DNA of 64,000 nt from NCBI GenBank assembly GCA_030446805.1, contig JAUJMO010000001.1, forward strand, positions 1,011,241 to 1,075,240, written 5' to 3'. This document shows, piece by piece, positions 1 through 8,216 of the stretch (the first letter of the stretch is position 1; each line of letters begins with the position of its first letter). The notes beneath the pieces were generated by a model, which worked only from the letters and a program-made list of their open reading frames with translations, searched no databases and was not told where the DNA came from. The position numbers and the translations under genes are program-made. The DNA comes from Caulobacteraceae bacterium (lineage in GTDB: Bacteria > Pseudomonadota > Alphaproteobacteria > Caulobacterales > Caulobacteraceae).

Positions 1-90
1 CGACATGGACGCTCGCTTTCGCCGAGGGGAGCGGGATGGGATGCCCCCGGCTTGACCTCACCTCGCGTCCGGCGTTCCTGCCCGGCCGTG

Positions 91-1119
91 ACCTCCCCTA
101 CCCTTCCCGATGCGGCCCCCGCCAACTGGGTGGACCGCTGGGCGCCCGCGCGCTTGCGGCCCTGGCTGCGGTTGGGCCGCTTCGATCGGCCAGTGGGGAT
201 CTGGCTGCTGATGCTGCCCGGGTGGTGGGGCGTGGCGCTGGCGAGCGCGCTGGGCGGGCGGTGGCCGGACCCGCGGCTGCTGCTCCTCTTCTTCCTGGGC
301 GCGGCGGTGATGCGGGCGGCGGGCTGCGCTTACAATGACGTCGTCGACCGAGACCTGGACCAGAAAGTCGCGCGGACGGCGGGGCGGCCGGTGGCGTCGG
401 GAGCCATCAGCCGCAGGGCGGCGCTGGCCTATTCGGTGGGGTTCAGCCTGATCGGGCTGTTGGTCTTGCTCCAGCTGAACAGGACGGCTCAGCTGGTAGG
501 CGTGGCGTCGGTGCTGCTGGTCGCGGCCTATCCCTTCATGAAACGGATCACCTGGTGGCCGCAGGCCTGGCTGGGGCTGACGTTCAATTGGGGCGCGCTG
601 GTGGGAGTGGCGGCCGCGTTTCCGGTTGCGGTGGTCGGCTATCGAGCTGAGACCGCGCATAGGATCGCCGAGATGCTCGGGGGCATGCCCGACGATCTCG
701 CCGGGTCGGTCAACGTCTACGCCATCCACACCGGCGCCCAGATATTCGTAATGGCCGCCGTGCTGCTCTACCTTTCGGGCGTCTTCTGGACGTTGGGCTA
801 CGACACGATCTACGCCCTGCAGGATCTTGAAGACGACGCTCTAGCCGGAGTGAAATCCTCGGCCAGGCGACTGGGCAGGCGTACCCGGTTCGGGGTGGCG
901 ATCCTTTACGCCCTCACCGCTGGCTTTGCGGTTCTGGTCGGCACCCAGGCTGGATTGAAGCCCCTCTTCTACGCTGGCGTGGTGCTGTTCGCGGCGCAGC
1001 TGGGCTGGCAAGTGCTGCGGCTGCGCTTGGACGATCCTCAGGGGGCGCTGCGGTTATTCAAATCGAACATCTGGGCGGGGCTGATCCTGTTCGCGGCCTT
1101 GGCGTTCGGTTTTGTCTGA
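91..1119 (+). CDS. ubiA: 4-hydroxybenzoate octaprenyltransferase
   Basis: UbiA attaches the polyprenyl tail to 4-hydroxybenzoate in the inner membrane, the committed membrane step of ubiquinone synthesis. Both Asp-rich prenyl-diphosphate/Mg motifs are visible, NDVVDRDLD and YALQDLEDD, among many hydrophobic segments. I chose the GTG at 91 because the protein then begins close to the conserved NWVDRW stretch; a TTG at 52 in the same frame would add 13 residues. Between the GALVGVAA helix and FWTLGYDT there is a polar stretch of about 35 residues that looks longer than usual for the family. The stop overlaps the start of the next gene (TGATG). Bases 1-90 hold no complete gene. Confidence 0.93.
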   Translation, partial: TSPTLPDAAPANWVDRWAPARLRPWLRLGRFDRPVGIWLLMLPGWWGVALASALGGRWPDPRLLLLFFLGAAVMRAAGCAYNDVVDRDLDQKVARTAGRPVASGAISRRAALAYSVGFSLIGLLVLLQLNRTAQLVGVASVLLVAAYPFMKRITWWPQAWLGLTFNWGALVGVAAAFPVAVVGYRAETAHRIAEMLGGMPDDLAGSVNVYAIHTGAQIFVMAAVLLYLSGVFWTLGYDTIYALQDLEDDALAGVKSSARRLGRRTRFGVAILYALTAGFAVLVGTQAGLKPLFYAGVVLFAAQLGWQVLRLRLDDPQGALRLFKSNIWAGLILFAALAFGFV

Positions 1120-1904
1120 TGAGGTCGCTGCTGCTAGGCCCCACGCTGGCGGGACTGGTAGGGTGCGCGCAGGCGGCGCAACGCTCCGAGCCGGAAATGG
1201 ACCAGTCTCGAGCTTCCAATGTCGAGAGGTCGGCCAAACACCTGCTTGCCCCCTCGTCGAGCTTCGATACGGAGCGGCTGATTCCCTTGCATGATGATGT
1301 AGGCGAGGTCCGGTTCCTCGCTCCGGCCGGGTTTCGTCCGACCGGCGGCGCGGACCTCCGCCTGCATATGAGCGTGGGTGGCCAGTTCGACGCTCGTCAC
1401 CTCGATTATGTGAAAGACGTGCTCGGCGTCGATCCTGATGCGGTAATCTTCAAGGCGGAGCACTTCGCAGACCGCACGCCCGGTCGCGCCTTGACGGTAG
1501 TCACCAGCCTCGCGGACAGCATGCACGGCGGCGAAGGGCTCCGGACCGCCACGGGCGTGATCCACGGCCTTCTCCTCATACCCGCGGGCGCGGACCCGGC
1601 CGGAGAGGTTCAATACCGTTCGGAAGATCGCTACGAGCCCACTGCACCGGATTGGCCGGCAAGGGGCCGCCCCGAGCGGACGATGCTGTTCTGCACGGCC
1701 GAACACGAGCTCGATGAGCTGATCGTCAACCGGTACTGCACCGATTACTTTCTGTACGATGAGCTCCTAGTGGAGGTGCGGTTCCAACACCGGCACTTGG
1801 CGAACTGGCGAGCTTACCGGTGCCGGGCTGTGGCCCTGATCCGAAGTTGGTCCACGCGGCCACGGGCCGACACGACGCCGTGCGGCGCAGCGGGGGCGAT
1901 TTGA
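1119..1904 (+). CDS. Hypothetical lipoprotein between ubiA and a methyltransferase gene
   Basis: This 261-residue protein starts with a short hydrophobic leader ending in a lipobox-like LVGC, so it is probably a lipoprotein. No family is recognised. The body contains patterned beta-like segments and several acidic and aromatic residues. Its ATG overlaps the ubiA stop, and its TGA overlaps the TTG start of the next gene (TTGA), so the three genes look translationally coupled. Function is unknown. The last 30 or so residues are basic and low in pattern, so the true C-terminus may once have been shorter. Confidence 0.6.
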   Translation: MRSLLLGPTLAGLVGCAQAAQRSEPEMDQSRASNVERSAKHLLAPSSSFDTERLIPLHDDVGEVRFLAPAGFRPTGGADLRLHMSVGGQFDARHLDYVKDVLGVDPDAVIFKAEHFADRTPGRALTVVTSLADSMHGGEGLRTATGVIHGLLLIPAGADPAGEVQYRSEDRYEPTAPDWPARGRPERTMLFCTAEHELDELIVNRYCTDYFLYDELLVEVRFQHRHLANWRAYRCRAVALIRSWSTRPRADTTPCGAAGAI

Positions 1905-2548
1905 TCGCGGATGCCCGCGCCTTTATCCTGGCCAACACCACCCTGCAGGCCCCGCCGCATGCGCCGGAACTGCGGCTGCACCTGGCCGACGAGGTCACAC
2001 CGATCTGGCGGATGACGGAAGAGGCGCTGGGCGAAATCGGGCTGCCGCCGCCGTTCTGGGCTTTCGCCTGGGCGGGAGGTCAGGGTCTGGCGCGTTGGGT
2101 GTTGGACCATCCGGAGTGGGTGCGCGGGCGCCGCGTCGTGGACTTCGCCGCCGGCGGCGGCATCGTTGCGATCGCAGCCATGCGCGCCGGCGCGGCGGAG
2201 GCGGTCGCTGCCGATCTGGACACCTTCTGCGAGGCTGCGATCGCGCTGAATGCGGAGGCCAACGGGGTGGCCGTGCGCTTCACGGCCGAGAACCTGCTGG
2301 ACAGTCCGCCGCCCCAGGCGGACGTCATCTTGGTTGGAGACATCTTCTACGAGAGGCCTCTCGCCCAGCGGGTGCATGGGTGGCTGCGCCAAGGCCATGC
2401 CGCCGGCGCCACCGTGCTGATCGGTGATCCCGGGCGCACCTATTTCGATCCAACCGGCCTCACTCAGCTGGCCAACTACCGCGTCCGCACCACGCGCGAA
2501 CTGGAGGATGCGGCCGTCAAACAGACGGGCGTTTGGACGATCGCCTAA
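1901..2548 (+). CDS. Class I SAM-dependent methyltransferase, ETF-beta lysine methyltransferase type
   Basis: The protein opens with the FILANTTLQAPPHAPELRLH region typical of METTL20/ETFBKMT-like enzymes, which methylate lysines of the electron transfer flavoprotein beta subunit. The SAM-binding glycine motif is VVDFAAGGGIVAIAA, and VLVGDIFYE is a plausible motif IV equivalent. I chose the TTG at 1901 because it forms a TTGA overlap with the previous stop and places the start just before the conserved N-terminus; an in-frame start at 1820 would add 27 residues of unconserved sequence. An ETF-ubiquinone oxidoreductase gene lies about 22 kb away, which fits the proposed substrate system. The exact substrate is inferred. 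Confidence 0.8.
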   Translation: MIADARAFILANTTLQAPPHAPELRLHLADEVTPIWRMTEEALGEIGLPPPFWAFAWAGGQGLARWVLDHPEWVRGRRVVDFAAGGGIVAIAAMRAGAAEAVAADLDTFCEAAIALNAEANGVAVRFTAENLLDSPPPQADVILVGDIFYERPLAQRVHGWLRQGHAAGATVLIGDPGRTYFDPTGLTQLANYRVRTTRELEDAAVKQTGVWTIA

Positions 2549-2552
2549 ACCT

Positions 2553-3110
2553 CTAGCGGATGCCGAGCAGGCGGGGGCCGTCGCGCAGCAAGGTGAGGTG
2601 GTCGAGGATTTGGCCGCGCGAAACGGTCGCTATGTGGCGCAGGTGCATGTTGCGCCCGCCCCGGAGGTAGTCCTCCTGGATGCGGAGCAGTTGCTGGTGC
2701 CCTTCGATCTGGCCTATGCCGTAGAGCCGGTCGAAAGCGGGGCCGCTGGCGCGGACCAATCGAGCCTCCAGGACGGCGTTGCGCGGGTCGGGCGGCGGCG
2801 GGGCGCCCACGCCGGAGATCTCGCCCAGCACCTGGGACAGACCCGTCTGTTCACGCAGCTCCATCTCCGCAAAGGCGCGGACCAGGGGCGAGGCGGCCCG
2901 GCTGCGGGCAAGTTGGCTGGCGCGGAGCGCCACGCCGCCCACGCGCAGGGTGTCCATGACATAGCGCTGGTCGCCCACGGTGATGCCCATCGTGGTGTGG
3001 GACATGCCCGGTCCCATGGGGCCGCGAGGCTGGGCCACGGCGGCCGTCCCGGCGAAGGCGGTCAGAACCGCCATGGCGCCGGCTTCGCGCCGGCTGAGCG
3101 ACTTGGTCAT
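2553..3110 (-). CDS. DUF4142 family exported protein
   Basis: A 185-residue protein with a Tat/Sec-like leader: basic MTKSLSRREAG, then an Ala-rich hydrophobic stretch ending in AVAQ. The rest is a helical DUF4142-type domain (ferritin-like bundle), with segments such as RASQLARSRA and VRAFAEMEL. Members of this family are periplasmic or outer-membrane associated and of unknown role. I chose the ATG at 3110 because it begins the signal peptide directly; an in-frame start at 3152 would add 14 unrelated residues. It converges on the methyltransferase gene with a gap of four bases. A TTAACCAT element lies just upstream at 3125-3132. Confidence 0.75.
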   Translation of the reverse strand: MTKSLSRREAGAMAVLTAFAGTAAVAQPRGPMGPGMSHTTMGITVGDQRYVMDTLRVGGVALRASQLARSRAASPLVRAFAEMELREQTGLSQVLGEISGVGAPPPPDPRNAVLEARLVRASGPAFDRLYGIGQIEGHQQLLRIQEDYLRGGRNMHLRHIATVSRGQILDHLTLLRDGPRLLGIR

Positions 3111-3186
3111 GCTGCGCTGTCCTGTTAACCATTGAATACAGCAGCGGAACACACGGAAAGGCCTAAGGTTTCCAGCCTACCCGGGA

Positions 3187-3963
3187 CTAGGGGCGGCGGG
3201 CGGTGAAGGCCAGGCCGTCCCATGTTCTTAGGGCGTGCTGGCCCAGATGCTCGGGTGCAAGTCCCGCCTTTCGCGCAGCGCGCTCGAACGCTTCGGTCTG
3301 CTTGGTCGCCTGTTCGACATAGCTCCAGTTGAAGATCACTAGGTCACCTCCCGCCGCCAGCACCCGTGCGCTTTCCTCCAGGTGCGCCTCGGCCAGACCG
3401 GCCCCGACCAGATAAGGAAAGCTGTCCACCGCCAGAACCAGATCGACGCTGGCGTCATCGATCATGGACAGGTCTCGGCCGGGCGTCTGCAACACCACCA
3501 CATTGTCCAGCCCGACCGTGCGGGCGCGCGCCTCCGCGCACATCACCCCCGAGACGTCCAGCCCGACCATGGCCTCGACCTCCGGCGACAGTGCGCGGAG
3601 GAAGCGGCCGATGCCGCAGCCGATCTCCAGCACCAGCCGATCGGGGCCGAGCAGCCGCTGGGCGCGCAGCCAGGCGACCACCTCGTCCGTCGCGGTCTGC
3701 AGCCGGCCCTCGTCGCCCAGCGAGTAGAGGGCGACGCTGGCGGCCGGCGAACGGCGGGCCAGTTCGTCGAAGACGGCCGCCCAGGCCTCGGGCGAGCTGT
3801 CGGACGCGTGGTCCGCCTCCGCCGCCGTGCGCTTCACCAGGGAGAAGGCGGTTTCGGTCAGCAGAGGCAGGATCTCGGGAGACGCCTCCGCCCGCGCCGC
3901 CTCCAGCGTGGGCGCGCGCAGCATGAGCTGCATGGCGGTGAGACCGTCGTCCGTGGGCGCCAT
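3187..3963 (-). CDS. Class I SAM-dependent methyltransferase
   Basis: A 258-residue soluble protein with a Rossmann methyltransferase core. Motif I is LVLEIGCGIGRFLRAL, followed by VGLDVSG (the acidic residue after strand 2) and VDLVLAVDSFPYL. About 80 helical residues precede the catalytic domain. I chose the ATG at 3963 because upstream in-frame sequence up to 4107 is a low-complexity, repeat-like stretch (recurring GAAGCGGAACCCC-type units on this strand) without family signal. The substrate is not predictable. It is transcribed in the same direction as flaF/flbT but separated from them by a pseudogene remnant. Confidence 0.8.
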   Translation of the reverse strand: MAPTDDGLTAMQLMLRAPTLEAARAEASPEILPLLTETAFSLVKRTAAEADHASDSSPEAWAAVFDELARRSPAASVALYSLGDEGRLQTATDEVVAWLRAQRLLGPDRLVLEIGCGIGRFLRALSPEVEAMVGLDVSGVMCAEARARTVGLDNVVVLQTPGRDLSMIDDASVDLVLAVDSFPYLVGAGLAEAHLEESARVLAAGGDLVIFNWSYVEQATKQTEAFERAARKAGLAPEHLGQHALRTWDGLAFTARRP

Positions 3964-4072
3964 GGGAGCACTCCGCTCAACCCTGCGGGAAGCGGGGTTC
4001 CGGGGTTCTGCTTCGATCCGCCCCGCTGGAGAAGTCCGGGGTTCCGCTTCCAGGGCGTCCGCCGCGTAGACG

Positions 4073-4279
4073 TCAGAACTGCCCTGACCCCGGCTGGGCC
4101 ATCGCACGGCGCCGCCCGTCCAGGCCCGTGTCAGGCGGAACGCGCGGGGCGGCGACCTGGAGCTTGTTCTTCAGCCCGGAGGTCACATCGCCCTGCCCCG
4201 TCATCAGGGCCTTGAAGCCGTCCTTGGCCACCTCAGCCGTGCCGGCCTTCTCCGAGGAGCCCACCTTGGCGGTGTCAGG
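4073..4279 (-). pseudogene. C-terminal remnant of a short-chain dehydrogenase/reductase
   Basis: Reading this strand from 4279, the frame gives a DTAKVG start, then VAKDGFKALMTGQGDV, LKNKLQVA and a terminal MAQPGSG. These match the C-terminal 60-70 residues of SDR-family oxidoreductases, which typically end with a VA..GF.ALM.G..DV..G.KNK.Q...HR.MA.PGSG pattern. The Rossmann domain, the catalytic YxxxK and the rest of the gene are absent. The remnant starts exactly at the flaF stop codon, as if a deletion joined the end of flaF to the tail of an SDR gene. A GTG at 4264 could still start a 63-residue peptide, but function is unlikely. Confidence 0.5.
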
Positions 4280-4643
4280 CCGCGGCCGCTTCTGCGGCCG
4301 GCACCAGGGCGGACATGATCATGCGGTTGATTTCAATCAGGGGCTCGAATGTCTCCTCCCCGCGCATAACGGCGCTGGTGTGCCGGCCGACCCATAGGCT
4401 GAGCGAGATGATGGACGCTCTGACGGAGGCGGGCAGCCCGTTGTCGGGAGAAGAGCAGTCGTTGGCGAGGGTCGTCCACAAGCGGCGGTTCCAGTCCAGC
4501 GCGTCCATCCGGGCCGAAATCTGCAAAGGGTCCAGCTGCGAGGCGTCCAGAAGGGCGCGGGTGACCTGGCCGAAGAGGCGGTATTCCATCTCGCGCGGGC
4601 TTTCGCCGCGCTGCGTCGCTTGTTTATAGGCGTTAAGCGACAT
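4275..4643 (-). CDS. flaF: Flagellar biosynthesis regulator FlaF
   Basis: FlaF is a small cytoplasmic protein that promotes flagellin production and secretion in Caulobacter, opposing FlbT. The 122-residue product has the family's N-terminal SLNAYKQA and the central [10 protein letters not shown] and [12 protein letters not shown] segments. I chose the ATG at 4643 (MSLNAY) over an in-frame upstream start at 4658, because it matches the family start. Its start lies inside the last 11 bases of flbT, so the two are co-translated. Flagellin genes are not in this window. An SDR gene remnant begins immediately after the stop codon. Confidence 0.92.
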   Translation of the reverse strand: MSLNAYKQATQRGESPREMEYRLFGQVTRALLDASQLDPLQISARMDALDWNRRLWTTLANDCSSPDNGLPASVRASIISLSLWVGRHTSAVMRGEETFEPLIEINRMIMSALVPAAEAAAA

Positions 4644-5028
4644 CGGCCATCCTCGCATCCTCGTAGTCGATCAGCTTGCGGCAGCCCATCAAGCCCTTGT
4701 AGAACTCGCGCGCCAGCACGTGCCTGGAGATGTTTACGCATTCGGTCAGCACGTCGGGATTGCTGATCACGCCCATGAACTCTGTCATGCGACGCACGAA
4801 TTCGTCGTAATACTTCCCGGCGTTCCCTTCATCGAGGTACATCATCATAACGGGAAAATAGACGCGGCGTCCGGGCGTGGTGACGTCTTCGATCTGCATG
4901 ATGTCCTTTTCACGCAGGACCGAGGCCTTGTTCTGGAGCACGAGGGTGCCGCGGCGGTCGCCGTTCTGGACCACGGCGCCGTTCAGGACGAACTTCTCGC
5001 CGGGCTTGAGCGAGAGCTTCAACGGCAT
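4633..5028 (-). CDS. flbT: Flagellin mRNA repressor FlbT
   Basis: FlbT binds flagellin mRNA leaders and represses translation until hook-basal-body assembly is complete. The 131-residue protein shows the characteristic start [19 protein letters not shown] followed by a beta-rich domain and a helical C-terminus ([14 protein letters not shown]). Length is normal for the family. It is the first gene of a pair with flaF (11-base overlap) and is transcribed away from the acidic-protein gene. The 174-base intergenic region contains a perfect 14-bp palindrome at 5065-5078. Confidence 0.95.
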   Translation of the reverse strand: MPLKLSLKPGEKFVLNGAVVQNGDRRGTLVLQNKASVLREKDIMQIEDVTTPGRRVYFPVMMMYLDEGNAGKYYDEFVRRMTEFMGVISNPDVLTECVNISRHVLAREFYKGLMGCRKLIDYEDARMADVA

Positions 5029-5064
5029 GGACAGGCTCCAGGCATGCGCGGGACGCTAGGGCCT

Positions 5065-5078
5065 GGGCGTTAACGCCC
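5065..5078. promoter_or_regulatory. Perfect 14-bp palindrome in the flbT/acidic-protein divergent region
   Basis: GGGCGTTAACGCCC is a perfect inverted repeat 37 bases before flbT. It contains a central GTTAAC. It could be an operator or simply a short hairpin. No binding protein can be named from the sequence. Confidence 0.3.
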
Positions 5079-5202
5079 TCTTGTGACCGGAAGCAAATAC
5101 AGCCTTGCGAGGGCTAGGCGCGCGCATTTTCGCCGGCCCCGCCGCTCGGCTCGGAACGGCCCCGAGGCCCGCCACGTTAACCGGCCGACGTGGAGAGTTC
5201 CT

Positions 5203-5964
5203 ATGGCCGATGCCGATCTTCCTGAATTCGACGAACAGGATCAGTCCGAGGTCTTCGACGAGGACAACACCACCGCGCTGGACGGCGCAGGCAGCGGTTC
5301 GGACATGCTGACCTTTGAAGAGCTGCCGGACGTCTACGACGTGACCACCGCGCTCGGCGACCGCGACGTGGACGACGTTCACGCCGCTCAGGACGCGGAC
5401 GAACTGGACGACGAGGAGCTGGACGATATCGGCGACGACCTCGAATACGATGATGAAGCCGAAGACGACACCCTGGACGACGAGCTCGAGGATGTCGCGG
5501 AGGACGCCGAGATCACCGACGACGTGGACGACCTGGACGAGGTCGACGGCGTGGACGATCTTGAAGACGACGAGGTCGATCAGGAGCTCGGCGGCGACCT
5601 GAACGAAGTGGGCGAAGACGACGAGGTCGCCGACTATGAATCCGAAGACGAACTCAGTGACGAGGACGTTCAAGAGCTGGGCTACCAGGAAGAGGACCCC
5701 GCTGGCGGCGGCGACGACGAGGAGGAGGAAGAGGTGGACGAAGCAGAAGACGACCGTGCGCACGGTTCGGGCCTCGTCCCCAGGGGCCCTGGCCAGGCTG
5801 CACAGGGTCACAGCGGCGAGGCGGCCGATCTGGCCGCCGAACGCGTGCACAAGAACGACCTGGATGAACTCGATGCAAAGGATCGGCAGGACGTCCTCTT
5901 GGACGAGGGGGTGGAGGAGACCTTCCCCGCCAGCGATCCCGTGTCGGTGAAGCGGATCACCTAG
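5203..5964 (+). CDS. Extremely acidic low-complexity protein with a conserved EETFPASDP tail
   Basis: The 253-residue product is dominated by Asp and Glu (runs such as DELDDEELDDIGDDLEYDD), so it is strongly anionic and probably disordered over residues 1-190. The last 50 residues differ: a KNDLDELDAKDRQDVLLDEG segment followed by VEETFPASDP. That tail motif recurs at the C-terminus of many short proteobacterial proteins of unknown function. I chose the ATG at 5203 because a GGAGAG ribosome-binding site lies six bases before it. The MoxR ATPase gene follows after six bases, so the two are probably one operon. It may be a charge-rich partner or chaperone substrate, but no function is known. 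Confidence 0.75.
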   Translation: MADADLPEFDEQDQSEVFDEDNTTALDGAGSGSDMLTFEELPDVYDVTTALGDRDVDDVHAAQDADELDDEELDDIGDDLEYDDEAEDDTLDDELEDVAEDAEITDDVDDLDEVDGVDDLEDDEVDQELGGDLNEVGEDDEVADYESEDELSDEDVQELGYQEEDPAGGGDDEEEEEVDEAEDDRAHGSGLVPRGPGQAAQGHSGEAADLAAERVHKNDLDELDAKDRQDVLLDEGVEETFPASDPVSVKRIT

Positions 5965-5970
5965 GCGCGC

Positions 5971-6828
5971 GTGGCTCTGCGTTTCACCGGCACCGCCGAC
6001 TATGTCGCGACCGAGGATCTCAAGGTCGCGGTCAATGCGGCGGTTGCGCTGGAGCGCCCGCTGCTGGTCAAGGGCGAGCCCGGCACGGGCAAGACCGTGC
6101 TGGCCTATGAGATCGCGCGCGCGCTGGATGCCCCCCTGATCACCTGGCACGTCAAGTCGACCACCAAGGCCCACCAGGGCCTGTACGAATACGACGCGGT
6201 GAGCCGGCTGCGCGACAGCCAGTTGGGCGACCCGCGGGTGGGTGACGTCCGCAACTACATCCGCCGGGGCAAGGTGTGGGAAGCGTTCGACCTCGAACGC
6301 CGGGCGGTCCTGCTGATCGACGAGATCGACAAGGCCGACATCGAATTCCCCAACGACCTGCTGCAGGAACTCGATCGTATGGAGTTCTTCGTCTATGAGA
6401 CGGGAGAGACGATCAGCGCGCGGCAGCGGCCGATCGTGGTGATCACCTCCAACAATGAAAAGGAGCTGCCCGACGCCTTTCTGCGGCGGTGCTTCTTCCA
6501 CTACATCCGCTTTCCGGACGAGGACACGATGCGGGCCATCGTGGATGTCCACTACCCTGGGATCAAGCAGAAGCTGGTCTCGGAGGCTTTGCGTATCTTC
6601 TACGAGCTTCGGTCCGCGCCGGGGTTGAAGAAGAAACCCTCCACCAGCGAGCTGCTGGACTGGCTCAAACTGCTGATGGTCGAGGACGTCGATGAGCGCG
6701 TGCTGCGCGAGCGCGACCCCGGCAAGCTGATCCCGCCGTTGCACGGGGCGTTGCTCAAAAATGAGCAGGACGTGCACCTGTTCGAGCGCCTGGCCTTCAT
6801 GGCGCGCCGGGAGACGCGACCCGGCTAG
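5971..6828 (+). CDS. MoxR-family AAA+ ATPase
   Basis: The 285-residue protein has a Walker A GEPGTGKT at residues 35-42, a Walker B VLLIDEIDKAD, and the sensor segment VVITSNNEKELPDAFLRRC. MoxR ATPases act as chaperones that help assemble enzyme complexes, usually together with a von Willebrand factor A (CoxE-like) partner. The start is GTG at 5971, six bases after the acidic-protein gene. The expected VWA partner is not downstream: a small gene on the other strand converges on it, sharing the bases CTAG as both stop codons. The acidic protein is therefore its only obvious operon partner here. Confidence 0.9.
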   Translation: MALRFTGTADYVATEDLKVAVNAAVALERPLLVKGEPGTGKTVLAYEIARALDAPLITWHVKSTTKAHQGLYEYDAVSRLRDSQLGDPRVGDVRNYIRRGKVWEAFDLERRAVLLIDEIDKADIEFPNDLLQELDRMEFFVYETGETISARQRPIVVITSNNEKELPDAFLRRCFFHYIRFPDEDTMRAIVDVHYPGIKQKLVSEALRIFYELRSAPGLKKKPSTSELLDWLKLLMVEDVDERVLRERDPGKLIPPLHGALLKNEQDVHLFERLAFMARRETRPG

Positions 6829-7097
6829 GGCCGCGGCGTGCCGTCCGGCCAGGTAAGGGGGGCAGGCTTGGCCCTGGCGTCAAGGTCCTGTTCGGCGTCC
6901 CCGTCCCCGCAGGCGCGGCAACGGTCCAAGGACACGACGGAGTCCGCGCCGTTGTTGACGTCGCGCAGCCAGGCCTTGCCGTCGTCGATCCAGATCACGC
7001 GGTAGAGCGGCAGGGCGTTGGTCCCGTGGTGGCAGAGGTCGCCCGGCTGCAACCCTCCTCCGGCTTGCCCGTCACTCGTCCGATCAGCGGAGGTCAT
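6825..7097 (-). CDS. Small hypothetical protein with a CxxC pair
   Basis: This 90-residue protein has a Gly-rich N-terminus, a beta-like core (LYRVIWIDDGKAWLRDV) and a CRAC motif near residue 63. No family is recognised. The core reads like a compact SH3-like or DUF-type fold. It converges with the MoxR gene so that the two TAG stops share the palindrome CTAG. The start codon is not certain. The patterned core suggests it is coding rather than antisense noise. Confidence 0.5.
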   Translation of the reverse strand: MTSADRTSDGQAGGGLQPGDLCHHGTNALPLYRVIWIDDGKAWLRDVNNGADSVVSLDRCRACGDGDAEQDLDARAKPAPLTWPDGTPRP

Positions 7098-7207
7098 TAA
7101 GCTCCAACGCTCCGCCGCCGCTCGGGTTCGACGCCCGCCTTACCGCGAATTCACTCGACCCGAGACCCCGCCCAGCGCACCTTGGCCTTGAGGGACGGGA
7201 GGGGTTC

Positions 7208-7936
7208 ATGGGCGCACTCTGGGCGATGACGGGGGCGGCCGCGGTCGTGCTGACGACCGGTTGCTCCGACAGGGGGCAGGTCGGCGCCGCCGCGATGGGC
7301 GAGGCCGGCGCTCCGGCGCGCGTGGCCGCCCGGCTGGACTGCCCCGAGCGGGAGGGCGACCTGCGCCTGGCCTCGAGGGCCGCCGATGGTCTGGCTTGCG
7401 CCTATCGCGGAGAGGATGGCACCGAAGTGGAGCTGCGCCTGGCGGCGGCGAGCGAACTGCCGTCGGTGGAAGGGGAGCTGAAGGCGCTGATTCCGGCGGC
7501 AAGTGCGCCGCCCGAGCCGCCTTTTCCGCCCAGAGCGGAGGACCGCGACCGCACCCAGGTCCGCCTGCCCGGCGTCGACATCAACGCCCAGGGCGACCGC
7601 GCCTCGGTCAGCATGCCGGGGATCCGCGTCGATGCGGACGGCGAGAACGCCGACGTGCAGATCGGCGGCGAGGATGGCGAGAGCGTCGACATCCGGGCCC
7701 ACGACCGCGGGGCGGTGATCCACATCGCCGAAGAGGCGGACGGAGGCGCTCTCCGCTCGACCTTCCTCGTCAGGAGCGAGGAGCCGGGGCCCGCGGGCTG
7801 GCGTCTGGCCGGCTATCAGGCACGCGGTTCCGAGACGGGCCGCGTGGTCCTGGGCGTCGTTCGTGCGCGTCGGGAGCGCCAGCGCGGCCTGATGGACGAC
7901 CTTGAGGATCTGATCGAGCGCAACGCCCGGCGCTGA
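7208..7936 (+). CDS. Putative lipoprotein with repeated beta-strand segments
   Basis: The 242-residue product begins with a hydrophobic leader ending in LTTGC, a likely lipobox. A Pro-rich linker (PPEPPFPPR, about residues 102-110) separates an N-terminal domain with two Cys from a C-terminal domain. The C-terminal domain has short alternating units such as VRLPGVDIN, VSMPGIRVDADG and VDIRAHD, which suggest a stacked beta structure. It ends in a basic helix. No family is recognised. The preceding GGGAGGGG about ten bases before the start is a plausible ribosome-binding site. The 280 bases after it (7937-8216) show no gene or clear structure. Confidence 0.7.
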   Translation: MGALWAMTGAAAVVLTTGCSDRGQVGAAAMGEAGAPARVAARLDCPEREGDLRLASRAADGLACAYRGEDGTEVELRLAAASELPSVEGELKALIPAASAPPEPPFPPRAEDRDRTQVRLPGVDINAQGDRASVSMPGIRVDADGENADVQIGGEDGESVDIRAHDRGAVIHIAEEADGGALRSTFLVRSEEPGPAGWRLAGYQARGSETGRVVLGVVRARRERQRGLMDDLEDLIERNARR

Positions 7937-8216
7937 AGCGCATACTGAAGCTCGACGGACTTGGGCCAGGCCGTTCATGCGGGCTCCGAGACGAGTCCCT
8001 CCATCCACAGCCCAGGTCCCGCAGGCCGCCAAGCTCATCCCGTCGCCCCCCTTGGGTCGACGGAGAGCTTCGGACTCCCGCCGGCCCGGGCGCAATCATC
8101 ATGGGTCCGGCTTGTCCTGAGGCAGGTCGGCCATGACGACTCGGTCGCTTGGACTTCCGGGGGCGCAGCGACCGGACGTACGGGGAGGCCCGACTCGCGT
8201 CAGATGACGCGCCCGG

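Noticed and set aside
3125-3132. TTAACCAT, resembling a CtrA half-site, before the DUF4142 gene
   Set aside because: The second half at the 7-base spacing (TTAA) is missing, so it is only a partial match.
5056-6777. A 573-codon open frame on the minus strand opposite the acidic protein and MoxR genes
   Set aside because: It is the antisense of two well-supported genes; the Val/Leu-rich stretches are complements of Asp/Glu codons (GAC/GAG), not a real membrane protein.
7937-8216. Possible gene in the gap between the lipoprotein and glk
   Set aside because: All frames look like high-GC shadow sequence and none has a ribosome-binding site plus recognisable protein pattern.
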